From NCBI RefSeq assembly GCF_023746555.1, contig NZ_CP098755.1, positions 1,871,001 through 1,935,000 of the forward strand: DNA of 64,000 nt, given 5' to 3'. Shown here one piece after another: positions 25,784-33,892 of this stretch. Position numbers and translations under genes: made by a program. The notes beneath the pieces were generated by a model. That model saw only the letters and a program-made list of their open reading frames with translations, ran no database searches and had not been told where the DNA came from. Within the stretch, counting starts at the first letter, position 1. The number at the start of each line of letters is the position of its first letter. Origin of the DNA: Brevibacillus ruminantium. Its GTDB lineage: Bacteria > Bacillota > Bacilli > Brevibacillales > Brevibacillaceae.

Positions 25784-27229
25784 ATGCAAGAGCAAAAAGA
25801 GAAGGTTACCGCTGTGTACGGAAATTACATCAATGGAGAATGGCAGGTCAAGGACGATACGTTTGCCGTCATGAACAAGTATACGGGCGAAGAGTTCGCC
25901 CGTGTCAGCAAAGCGTCGAGGGAAGATGTAAACGAGGCCGTGACCAATGCCCTCCACACCTTCCGCACGAAAAAACTGAGCCCTGTACAGCGCTATGATA
26001 TTCTGAAGCGTGCTGCTGAGATCATTCAGGAGCGCAAGGAAGAACTAGCGCTGATTATGGTGGCGGAAGTCGGCAAGGTAATCAAGGATGCTCGTGCAGA
26101 GATTGACCGCGGCATCCAGACGCTGATTGCTTCTGCAGAAGAAGCGAAGCGCATCGCGGGCCAAGGTGTGCCGCTCGGTCAGCCGGGCAATGACAACAAG
26201 ATGGCCTTTACTGTGCGTGTACCGGTCGGTGTTATTGGCGCCATTACGCCGTTCAACTTCCCATTTAACCTGACCGTGCATAAAGTGGGGCCGGCGATCG
26301 CTGCGGGTAATACCGTCGTGCTGAAGCCAGCTGAAATGACTCCCATCATCGCCTTGAAACTGGCAGAAATTCTGGCAGAAGCCGGTCTTCCAGCAGGCTT
26401 TTTGAATGTGGTAAACGGTTTTGGTCAGGAGACAGGCCAATATCTGCTGGAAGACGACCGTATCGCCATGTTTACGTTTACGGGCAGTCCCGGTGTGGGC
26501 CGTCACATTAAAAGCACCACCGGCATCCGCCGGGTCACGCTGGAGCTGGGCAACAACTCTCCCAATATCGTACACCGCGATGCGCCTGATCTGGACAAGG
26601 CTGCCGAGCTGTGTGTAACGCGCGGTTTCTCTAACGCCGGCCAAGCGTGCATCTCGGTGCAGCGCGTCTATGTACATCGCGATGTGTATGAAGCGTTTGT
26701 CGAGCGTGCAGTCAAAACGGCACAATCCATCAAGGTAGGCGACCCGACCGATCCAGTTTCAGATGTCGGCCCGATGATCTCCGAGAAAGAAGCGAAACGT
26801 GCGGAAGCATGGATTCAAGAAGCGCTGGAGCAAGGTGCTAAAGTGGCATGCGGCGGCAAACGAGAAGGCTCTGTTCTCTATCCGACGGTGATGGTCGATG
26901 TGACGCCGGAGATGAAAGTCGTTTGTCAGGAGGTTTTTGCCCCTGTCATCAGCATCATTCCGTTTGACGATATCGACGCGGCATTCCAGCAGGCTAACGA
27001 TAGCCGCCTCGGCCTGCAGGTTGGCTTGTTTACATCCAATCTGCAATTGGCGATGCGCGCGATTCATGAATTGGAGTTCGGCGGCGTTATCATCAATGAT
27101 GTTTCCACATTCCGGGCTGACGTGATGCCGTACGGTGGAGTGAAAGACAGCGGAATCGGCAAGGAAGGCCCTCGCTGGGCTGTGGAGGAAATGACAGAAG
27201 AGCGTATCGTTGTGATTTCGCTGACATAA
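25784..27229 (+). CDS. NAD(P)-dependent aldehyde dehydrogenase
   Basis: 481 residues, typical ALDH length. FNFPFNLTVHKVGPAIAAGNTVVLKPAE, FTGSPGVGRHI, catalytic Glu in LELGNNSPN and catalytic Cys in FSNAGQACISVQRV are all present. The sequence is of the lactaldehyde/succinate-semialdehyde-type cluster. It oxidises an aldehyde to an acid, so together with the alcohol dehydrogenase it could convert a polyol or alcohol to the acid the kinase uses. It has AAAGAGGGG upstream and is the sixth gene of the operon. Confidence 0.93.
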   Translation: MQEQKEKVTAVYGNYINGEWQVKDDTFAVMNKYTGEEFARVSKASREDVNEAVTNALHTFRTKKLSPVQRYDILKRAAEIIQERKEELALIMVAEVGKVIKDARAEIDRGIQTLIASAEEAKRIAGQGVPLGQPGNDNKMAFTVRVPVGVIGAITPFNFPFNLTVHKVGPAIAAGNTVVLKPAEMTPIIALKLAEILAEAGLPAGFLNVVNGFGQETGQYLLEDDRIAMFTFTGSPGVGRHIKSTTGIRRVTLELGNNSPNIVHRDAPDLDKAAELCVTRGFSNAGQACISVQRVYVHRDVYEAFVERAVKTAQSIKVGDPTDPVSDVGPMISEKEAKRAEAWIQEALEQGAKVACGGKREGSVLYPTVMVDVTPEMKVVCQEVFAPVISIIPFDDIDAAFQQANDSRLGLQVGLFTSNLQLAMRAIHELEFGGVIINDVSTFRADVMPYGGVKDSGIGKEGPRWAVEEMTEERIVVISLT

Positions 27230-27256
27230 ACGGATAGGAAGAGGAGAGAAGCAGTG

Positions 27257-28459
27257 ATGAGAAGCTCATGGGAGTTTTTTTCTACAGAGAGAATTGTGTT
27301 CGGAAATGGTTCGATTCGTGAACTGGATAAAATCCTGCAGCGTCTCAAAGCCAAAAATGTCTTTTTGATCACCGACCCGGGCATCAAGGGTGCAGGAATT
27401 GCAGATAAGGTGATTCAGCTTTTGGAACAAGCGGACTACAAGGTGGTCGTTTACGATCAAGCGATTCCAGAACCGCCGATTCAAACCGCGATTGACTGCT
27501 ACGAGTTTGCCAAAGCGCATATGGATACAGACGCGATCATCGGTCTGGGCGGCGGAAGCAGCATCGATCTGGCCAAGGTCGTAGCGCTGCTCATGGCTCA
27601 CGGCGGCCATCCGAGAGATTATTTTGGCGAGCATCGTGTGCCAGGGCCGATCGCGCCGTTGATCGCGATTCCGACCACAGCGGGAACCGGCTCTGAAGTG
27701 ACGTCTGTCGCTGTTCTGGCAGATCTGGAAAACAACTTGAAAATCGGTATTTCTGACAACTTCCTGCGCCCTGCCGTAGCTCTGCTTGACCCTGAGCTGA
27801 CAGTCGGCCTGCCGCCGTACGTCACCGCTTGCTCCGGCATTGATGCCTTGTCCCATGCGGTTGAGGCTTATACGGCAAAGGATTACCGTTACATTCAGGC
27901 AGAAGGGGAGCTTTTGTTCAAAGGATCGCTGCCTCTCGCGGATGCCCTTGCTTTTAAAGCGATTGAACTGATTTCTCAAAACCTGGTGCTCGCCGTTCAG
28001 CAAGGCAGCAACCTGGAAGCGCGGGGCAATATGCTGCTGGGCAGCCTGCTCGCCGGCATGGCCTTCTCCAACGCGGGAACAGCGGCTGCACACGCGATGG
28101 CATATCCGATCGGTGGATTGGTCAAATCTCCGCATGGTGAGGTAACCGGTCTGCTACTGCCTTACGTCATGGAGTACAACACCGCCGTTGAACAGGAAAA
28201 AATGGCGAAAATTGCGCTCGCTTTTGGCGTGAACCCGGCTGGTAAAACCGAACAGGAGTTGGCCAGTCAAGCTTGGCAGGAAGTGTACAAGCTGCTCGAA
28301 ATGATCGGCCTTCCAACGAAACTGTCCCAGATCGGCATCAAGGAAGAGGATTTGCCGGAAATCGCCAGCAAATCTCTCGAAATCAACCGCCTGATTCGCA
28401 ACAACCCGCGTGTGCCTAACCAGAAGAGCCTTGAAGAGCTGCTGCGCAAAGCGCTGTAA
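27257..28459 (+). CDS. Iron-containing alcohol dehydrogenase
   Basis: 400 residues from ATG 27257 (AGGAGAG eight bases away; the GTG at 27254 is less well placed). GLGGGSSIDLAK, PTTAGTGSEVT, and the metal-binding DALSHAVEAY plus later HAMAYPIGGLVKSPHGE are the group III ADH signatures. The enzyme interconverts an alcohol and aldehyde with NAD(P). In this operon it probably feeds or drains the aldehyde used by the neighbouring aldehyde dehydrogenase. Confidence 0.93.
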   Translation: MRSSWEFFSTERIVFGNGSIRELDKILQRLKAKNVFLITDPGIKGAGIADKVIQLLEQADYKVVVYDQAIPEPPIQTAIDCYEFAKAHMDTDAIIGLGGGSSIDLAKVVALLMAHGGHPRDYFGEHRVPGPIAPLIAIPTTAGTGSEVTSVAVLADLENNLKIGISDNFLRPAVALLDPELTVGLPPYVTACSGIDALSHAVEAYTAKDYRYIQAEGELLFKGSLPLADALAFKAIELISQNLVLAVQQGSNLEARGNMLLGSLLAGMAFSNAGTAAAHAMAYPIGGLVKSPHGEVTGLLLPYVMEYNTAVEQEKMAKIALAFGVNPAGKTEQELASQAWQEVYKLLEMIGLPTKLSQIGIKEEDLPEIASKSLEINRLIRNNPRVPNQKSLEELLRKAL

Positions 28460-28540
28460 CGGCAACTTTTCAGTTCAGCTAAGGCCCCGCCAAAGGCTTG
28501 GCGGAACCAAGTTTTCTAATGAGAAAGCAGGGAAGAAGCT

Positions 28541-29545
28541 ATGACGATGAACAACAAACCGATTATTGCCATTACGATGGGTGACGCTGCCGGCGTAGGT
28601 CCGGAAATCATCATGAAGTCGCTGAAGGACCCAGCAGTGTATGACGCATGCCGTCCATTCGTGGTTGGCGACGCCAAAATGCTGGAACGCGTCAAAGAGA
28701 TTGTTCAGGCAGATCTGGTCGTCCGTACGATCCAATCGGTCGAAGAAGCGACATTCCAGCCAGGAGTTGTCGAATGCCTTGACCTGAACCTGCTGCCTGC
28801 TGATCTGCCGTTTGGGGTTGTTTCAGCAGAAGCGGGCAATGCAGCGTTTCGCTATCTGGAAAAGGCGATTGCGCTTGCGAATGAAAAGCAGATTGATGCC
28901 ATTTGTACAGCACCGTTGAACAAAGAAGCACTTCACAAGGGCGGCCACATCTATCCCGGACATACGGAGATTCTGGCCAAACTGACTGACACCGAAGACT
29001 ACTCGATGATGCTGTCGGCACCCAAGCTGAAAGTGATTCATGTGACGACGCATATTGGATTGATCGATGCCGTGAAAAAAATTACGCCGGATCGTGTCTA
29101 CAAAGTAATCCGACTGGCCCATGAAACTTTGCAAAAAGCTGGCTATGCCAAGCCGCGCATCTGCGTATGCGGGATCAATCCGCACGCCGGCGAGAACGGT
29201 TTGTTCGGCTATGGCGAAGAAGAAGAGAAAATCGTTCCCGCTGTTGAAAAGGCGCAGCAGGAGGGGATTGAAGTCGTCGGCCCGCTGCCTGCAGATACGT
29301 TGTTTTTCCGCACCGTTCGCGGAGATTTTGATATCGTAGTGGCGATGTACCATGACCAGGGTCACGGCCCGGTTAAAGTGCTGGGACTGGAAGCCGGGGT
29401 CAACATCACGGTGGGACTGCCGATTATTCGCACAAGCGTGGATCATGGAACGGCTTTTGACATCGCCGGCACAGGCGTTGCCGATGAGCTCAGCCTGAAA
29501 GAAGCGATTCGCCAGGCCATTGAACTGGCGCCCAAGCGTGCATAA
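28541..29545 (+). CDS. pdxA2: 4-phospho-threonate/erythronate dehydrogenase, PdxA2-like
   Basis: 334 residues of the PdxA family: GDAAGVGPEI at the N-terminus, PGHTEILA, YHDQGHGPVKVLG and TSVDHGTAFDIAGTG carry the zinc ligands and cofactor site. PdxA proper makes pyridoxal phosphate precursors. PdxA2 paralogues next to DUF1537 kinases oxidise 4-phospho-D-threonate or 4-phospho-D-erythronate, giving dihydroxyacetone phosphate and CO2. The shared operon with the kinase supports this second role. A terminator follows directly, ending the operon. Confidence 0.9.
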   Translation: MTMNNKPIIAITMGDAAGVGPEIIMKSLKDPAVYDACRPFVVGDAKMLERVKEIVQADLVVRTIQSVEEATFQPGVVECLDLNLLPADLPFGVVSAEAGNAAFRYLEKAIALANEKQIDAICTAPLNKEALHKGGHIYPGHTEILAKLTDTEDYSMMLSAPKLKVIHVTTHIGLIDAVKKITPDRVYKVIRLAHETLQKAGYAKPRICVCGINPHAGENGLFGYGEEEEKIVPAVEKAQQEGIEVVGPLPADTLFFRTVRGDFDIVVAMYHDQGHGPVKVLGLEAGVNITVGLPIIRTSVDHGTAFDIAGTGVADELSLKEAIRQAIELAPKRA

Positions 29546-29560
29546 GACACAAACAAGAAG

Positions 29561-29598
29561 AAGACAGCAGAGAGAAGAATCAATCTGCTGTCTTTTTC
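29561..29598 (+). terminator. Terminator of the acid-sugar operon
   Basis: A perfect 11-bp stem AAGACAGCAGA/TCTGCTGTCTT with a 12-base loop is followed by a T-run. Confidence 0.85.
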
Positions 29599-29624
29599 CC
29601 TATAAACTGAAGGAGTGATTTCCC

Positions 29625-30608
29625 GTGAATAGCAAAAAGATTGTGGTAACGAGGAAAATTCCGCAAGAAGTGCTTGAGCTTTTGAAATCACGCGCTGAGG
29701 TCTATGTATGGGATTCCGATGAAGAGTCCATTCCGCAGGACGTTTTGCTTGCAGAGGTTCGAGATGCAGCAGCAATCTTTACCAATGTTGCCGATTCGAT
29801 TAACAAGACGGTCCTGGATGCTGCCCCGGCCTTGCAGGTGGTGGCGACGATGGCAGTCGGCTACGACAATATTGACGTCAAAGAGGCAACTCGCCGCGGG
29901 ATTCCGGTCGGACATACCCCTGGTGTCCTGACAGAAACGACGGCTGATCTAACGTTTTCACTGCTGATGGCAACGGCCAGACGGATACCGGAAGCGGATC
30001 GCTTTGTCCGTGAAGACAAATGGAAAAGCTGGTCGCCGATGCTGTTGACCGGACAGGATATTTACGGGGCTACGATCGGGATTATCGGCATGGGCCGAAT
30101 CGGGGAAGCCGTAGCCAAACGTGCCACGGGCTTTGACATGAAAATTCTCTATCACAACCGGAGCCGCAGGCCAGAGGCGGAAGCCGCGCTGGGTGCGAAA
30201 TGCCGCGAGCTGGATGATTTGCTGCGCGAAGCGGATTACGTGGTGCTGATGGCACCGGCCTCGCAGGAGACGCGCAAGCTGATGGGAGAGCGGGAGTTTT
30301 CTCTGATGAAGCCAAACGCGATTTTCATCAATTCCTCACGCGGCACAAATGTGGACGAGGAAGCGCTGTACCTGGTGTTGAAGGAAAAACGCATATGGGC
30401 AGCCGGCCTGGACGTATTTGAGCAGGAACCCATCCGGGCAGATCATCCGCTCCTGTCCCTCGACAATGTAGTAGTGGCTCCTCATATCGGCAGTGCCAGC
30501 ATCGCTACACGAACAAAAATGGCGATGATGACCGCAGAAAACATTTTGCGCGGGCTGGCCGGAGAAAAGCTGCTGCATACAGTGAACGGCGAGGTCTATG
30601 AAAAGTAA
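29625..30608 (+). CDS. D-isomer-specific 2-hydroxyacid dehydrogenase
   Basis: 327 residues from GTG 29625 behind AAGGAG. The Rossmann motif is GIIGMGRIG; the catalytic trio is seen in NSSRGTNVDEEAL, LDVFEQEP and HIGSAS. It is of the glyoxylate/hydroxypyruvate reductase (GyaR) type and reduces a 2-keto acid or oxidises a D-2-hydroxy acid. It lies behind the operon terminator but close enough to receive readthrough, and it overlaps the next gene by 11 bases. A role as a hydroxypyruvate or tartronate-type reductase for the upstream pathway is possible. Confidence 0.9.
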   Translation: MNSKKIVVTRKIPQEVLELLKSRAEVYVWDSDEESIPQDVLLAEVRDAAAIFTNVADSINKTVLDAAPALQVVATMAVGYDNIDVKEATRRGIPVGHTPGVLTETTADLTFSLLMATARRIPEADRFVREDKWKSWSPMLLTGQDIYGATIGIIGMGRIGEAVAKRATGFDMKILYHNRSRRPEAEAALGAKCRELDDLLREADYVVLMAPASQETRKLMGEREFSLMKPNAIFINSSRGTNVDEEALYLVLKEKRIWAAGLDVFEQEPIRADHPLLSLDNVVVAPHIGSASIATRTKMAMMTAENILRGLAGEKLLHTVNGEVYEK

Positions 30609-31764
30609 ACAGTGGTATCGATCCCTGCACGCAGTTCACGCAATTGTGCTGCTTTGCTTGCTTGCAACCGGTGCCTGTCTGTACCTGCCCGGACTGCGCT
30701 CCCTTTTGTCAGGGTGGGTACATTTGCTCCGCTCTGTCCATATTGGCATCGGACTTCTCTACCTGCTATTGCTGCTGTATGCGCTCGTTCCGATGATTCG
30801 CTACCTGCGGCGCGATCCGCGCTGGACCAAGACTTTTCATGTCTGCCTCCAGTTTTCGCTGGGGCTCGGCTGGGGATTGAGCGGCATTTATTTGTGGATA
30901 AACGATACCAATTATTTGGGACTCAGGCAATTTGCCTCGCTGCTGCACGATCTGCTCAGCCTCTTGATCATTCCCTGGGTGCTGGGACATATCGCTCTGT
31001 GGTACGCAAGAAAAGACAGACAGCGGACCGTATTGCCGACCTCGCCCGCGATCGTGCCGGATCAGAAGGGAGCTTTCCGTACCTTGGCCGAAAAAAGTGC
31101 GGATACGCCTGGCAGCAAGCTCTTGACGCGGCGAGAAGTCATTCTTTTGTTCGTCGGCGGTCTGACGTCATTTCTGTTCGGCGGTGTGCTGCGCTGGTTT
31201 CAGCCGTTGACGCAGGCGTTTCGGGAACAGCTGGATGCAGGAAAGCGGCGCGGCTATTTTCGCATTTACTCGGTTCGCAGCGAAAACCCGAGCTTTGACC
31301 CGGAGGAATGGCGGCTGCAAATCGACGGGATCGTCAAACAACAACATGAGTTTACGTTCAATGAACTGGTCAGTCTGCCGGTCCGCGAAATGACCAAAGA
31401 TTTTCACTGCGTCACGGGCTGGAGTGTGACACAGGTGGAGTGGAAGGGTGTTCCGTTTTCTGCGCTGATCGAATGGGTACAGCCAGATCCGGCAGGCATC
31501 TACGTGAAAATGTACAGTGCGGATCAGTTGTATACGGAGACGTACGAGTTGTCGCAGCTTTTGCAGGACAATGTGCTGCTTGCCTTTGAGCTTGACGGGC
31601 AGCCGCTGTCGCCGCAACAGGGGTCACCGCTGCGCCTGGTTCATCCCGATATGTACGGGTACAAATCGATCAAATGGCTGAATCGCATCGAGTTTACCGA
31701 GCAGCGCGGATTGGGGTATTGGGAAGAAAAAGAGGGGTATGACTTGAATGGCTACATTACGTAG
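30598..31764 (+). CDS. Membrane cytochrome b-like domain fused to a sulfite oxidase-type molybdopterin domain
   Basis: 388 residues. Residues about 1-150 hold four hydrophobic helices with spaced histidines (HAVHAIVLL, LLRSVHIGIGLL, LHDLLSLL, GHIALWY) as in a b-type haem domain. A fifth helix follows, then a molybdopterin domain with the cysteine ligand in DFHCVTGWSV (about residue 268) and GSPLRLVHPDMYGYKSIKW. It should pass electrons between the quinone pool and an extracytoplasmic molybdenum site. The substrate is unknown; the MsrP and sulfite-oxidase families are the nearest. It overlaps the flanking genes by 11 and 17 bases. Confidence 0.85.
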   Translation: MKSKQWYRSLHAVHAIVLLCLLATGACLYLPGLRSLLSGWVHLLRSVHIGIGLLYLLLLLYALVPMIRYLRRDPRWTKTFHVCLQFSLGLGWGLSGIYLWINDTNYLGLRQFASLLHDLLSLLIIPWVLGHIALWYARKDRQRTVLPTSPAIVPDQKGAFRTLAEKSADTPGSKLLTRREVILLFVGGLTSFLFGGVLRWFQPLTQAFREQLDAGKRRGYFRIYSVRSENPSFDPEEWRLQIDGIVKQQHEFTFNELVSLPVREMTKDFHCVTGWSVTQVEWKGVPFSALIEWVQPDPAGIYVKMYSADQLYTETYELSQLLQDNVLLAFELDGQPLSPQQGSPLRLVHPDMYGYKSIKWLNRIEFTEQRGLGYWEEKEGYDLNGYIT

Positions 31765-32464
31765 ATGGCGAGTAGCGGGACTGATGCTGCTTGTGTGGGT
31801 AAGCCTGTTTGCCTTTTCGTATACCCAATCGGCCAGCCGTGAAGAAGAGCAGTTGTTGCGGCTGCATCGCCTTCTTTCCAGTGCCCAGAGCAAAGAGGCC
31901 TATTTTCTGAGTGAACAAGTCGTTGTGGACGGCCGGATGGAAAGCAGTGTCCAGACGCATGCCCAATCTTCTCCTCGTCTGGCAAAGGTATCGCTTCGTT
32001 CCCGGCTTACGGACACGGAAGACTTTCGGTTGCAGGTGTACTTTCACCCTGAAGCTGTTTATCTCTACTCCGAAAACAGCGGGATCTGGAACAAAGCAGC
32101 CTACAACCATCCATCCGTGGGGGAGTTGGAGGGATTGCGCGATCCGTTTGCCTTTTGGCTTCGCATGCTCGGGGAAGCGGAAAGCATTGAGCAGACGAAA
32201 GAGGGCATGTACAGCTTGACACTTCAGCCGTTTCGCGATGACATTCACGGGATTCATGTCGACGATGTGATCCGGGCGCATATGCAGGTGCAGCTGGATG
32301 AACAGACAGGAAAGGTGAAATCGCTGAAGCTGGATGCGGAGCTGAAGCCTTCGATTATCAAGAGTCGTGAGCGTTTGTCCTATCGCATTACGCTGCTGGA
32401 GGAGCATGAAGAGCCAGAACTGACACTGCCGAAGGAAGCCATGACTGCGGAGCCGATGCCATGA
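31748..32464 (+). CDS. Hypothetical exported protein
   Basis: 238 residues with an N-terminal hydrophobic anchor (RRWRVAGLMLLVWVSLFAFSYTQ), then a soluble domain rich in beta-strand patterns (LRSRLTDTEDFRLQVYFHPEAVYLYSENSGIWNKA). I do not recognise the family. A 17-base overlap with the molybdopterin gene suggests its product is secreted or membrane-anchored and works with that enzyme. The last gene of the block; a terminator follows at 32619. Confidence 0.75.
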   Translation: MATLRRWRVAGLMLLVWVSLFAFSYTQSASREEEQLLRLHRLLSSAQSKEAYFLSEQVVVDGRMESSVQTHAQSSPRLAKVSLRSRLTDTEDFRLQVYFHPEAVYLYSENSGIWNKAAYNHPSVGELEGLRDPFAFWLRMLGEAESIEQTKEGMYSLTLQPFRDDIHGIHVDDVIRAHMQVQLDEQTGKVKSLKLDAELKPSIIKSRERLSYRITLLEEHEEPELTLPKEAMTAEPMP

Positions 32465-32618
32465 GGTGCGGCTGGTAGTTTGCCGCATTCACTGGAGATC
32501 GGGGCACAAAATCAGAACATGAGACTGGCATACGAGATTAGCGCTTTTCGTTGCTGGAGATTGGAGATGGCTTCCGCTGTGGGGGCAGATGCTGGCAAGC
32601 TGGTCAGCAAGCAAGTTA

Positions 32619-32660
32619 AGAGCCGATTTCCGGTATTCAGGAAAATCGGCTCTGTTCCTT
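32619..32660 (+). terminator. Terminator after the molybdopterin gene block
   Basis: A perfect 11-bp stem AGAGCCGATTT/AAATCGGCTCT with a 13-base loop is followed by GTTCCTTT. The 150 bases before it hold no gene. Confidence 0.7.
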
Positions 32661-32720
32661 TATGCCGACAAGGTAGTCAGCGAGGTATTCGTTACCAGAC
32701 TGTTTCATCGGGTAAGGGGT

Positions 32721-33227
32721 TTACAAATGGCTTGCGTCATCGGCATCTTCCGCCAGTGGAACTCCATCGCCGCCCAGCATATCGACAACGCCGACAGCGA
32801 TCGCTCCGATGGCAGCTGCGTATACCAGGCCCTTTGCGCCTTTTTGCATGAGCTCTTCGTCGTGGTCTTTCAGCCCGTTTACAACGTTGGCCCCATTTTC
32901 CACAACGTGGCAAAATGTTCGCCCAACTCCATTTACGGTGGTGGTGACGGCTTCCCCGACATCATGACAACCGTCTTCGAACTGCTGCTGATCCTGTGTG
33001 AGGACGCCGGCAGCCATATCCCATGTGCCGCTCGCGATTTCACCAGCGGTTTTGCCTGTGAATTTCGTCGCATGTTCGACGCCGTTGCCGATCTCTTTGA
33101 TAAAACGGCCCGCAGACTTGCTGCCGGTGACCGTCTCTGTCAGTTCTCCCACTACACGGACGGACCCGCCGAGAACAAGTCCGGTGACTTCGCCTGCCTT
33201 CATTCCCAGATCTTTTAGCAAACCCAT
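32721..33227 (-). CDS. Hypothetical small Gly/Val-rich protein
   Basis: 168 residues from ATG 33227, eight bases after AAAGGAGG (a TTG six bases upstream is too close). The N-terminal half is amphipathic (GLLKDLGMKAGEVTGLVLGGSVRVVGELTETVTG), and a hydrophobic segment sits near the end (GLVYAAAIGAIAVGVVDML), followed by an acidic tail. It might be a membrane-associated or spore protein. Not recognised. Confidence 0.7.
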   Translation of the reverse strand: MGLLKDLGMKAGEVTGLVLGGSVRVVGELTETVTGSKSAGRFIKEIGNGVEHATKFTGKTAGEIASGTWDMAAGVLTQDQQQFEDGCHDVGEAVTTTVNGVGRTFCHVVENGANVVNGLKDHDEELMQKGAKGLVYAAAIGAIAVGVVDMLGGDGVPLAEDADDASHL

Positions 33228-33349
33228 GCGCAATGCCTCCTTTCAGACAACACTCGTCGCAAATGATCAGATCAGCAGCGGAGAATGATCCTGCCGACTG
33301 CGATCGGACCTCTTTTATGGACAGAAGAAGGGGGGAGGGCGACAAGTCG

Positions 33350-33787
33350 TTATCGTCTCTGTAAAAAATACGGAATTAACTCCTTCAGAATATCATCTAG
33401 CCAGCGGAAACGGAAGCCCGACGAGACCGCTTTGCTGACATCCAGGGAGAAGGAATGGCCGACATCGTAGGGAGAGCGGGAACGAGAGTTACTTGAGTCG
33501 GTGATGAGTGCTTCCTTTCCCGTTGCAGCAGAAATACGGTCCAGCAGTTCTTGCAGAGAAATGTCGCCAGGAGAACCAGCGTTGTACGGACCAAGCAGTC
33601 TGTTTTCGGCAGCGTGCAAAAGGAAACGGGCAGCGTCGTCAGAGTCGATGAATCTGATCCGGGCTTCGTAGACCGACATGGTTGACGTCAGCAGGTAGTA
33701 GCCGATTCGGTTCGGCAAAAGATCAATCACGTTCTGTACTTCGATGGGGGAGCAGCAGGTTTGGTCAAAGAGGGAAGGAAAGAGCAT
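33350..33787 (-). pseudogene. Remnant of an NAD-dependent epimerase/dehydratase
   Basis: The frame encodes scattered parts of an extended short-chain dehydrogenase: SPIEVQNVIDLLPNRIGYYLLTSTMSVYEA (the strand with the catalytic serine region), then directly RFIDSDDAARFLLHAAENRLLGPYNAGSPGDISLQEL and a normal C-terminus. The nucleotide-binding Rossmann N-terminus is missing and about 100 residues seem absent between MSVYEA and RIRFID. No ribosome site is seen. It looks like a deleted gene rather than a small enzyme. Confidence 0.6.
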
Positions 33788-33892
33788 CAGCGGCTAAAGA
33801 AAGCTGATAAGCTCCCCGTTGGTTTCCGCCTGGACGTTTGATATAGTAGGAATGAAAGACTATTCCAACAAGACAGGAGATAGAGAATAAGT

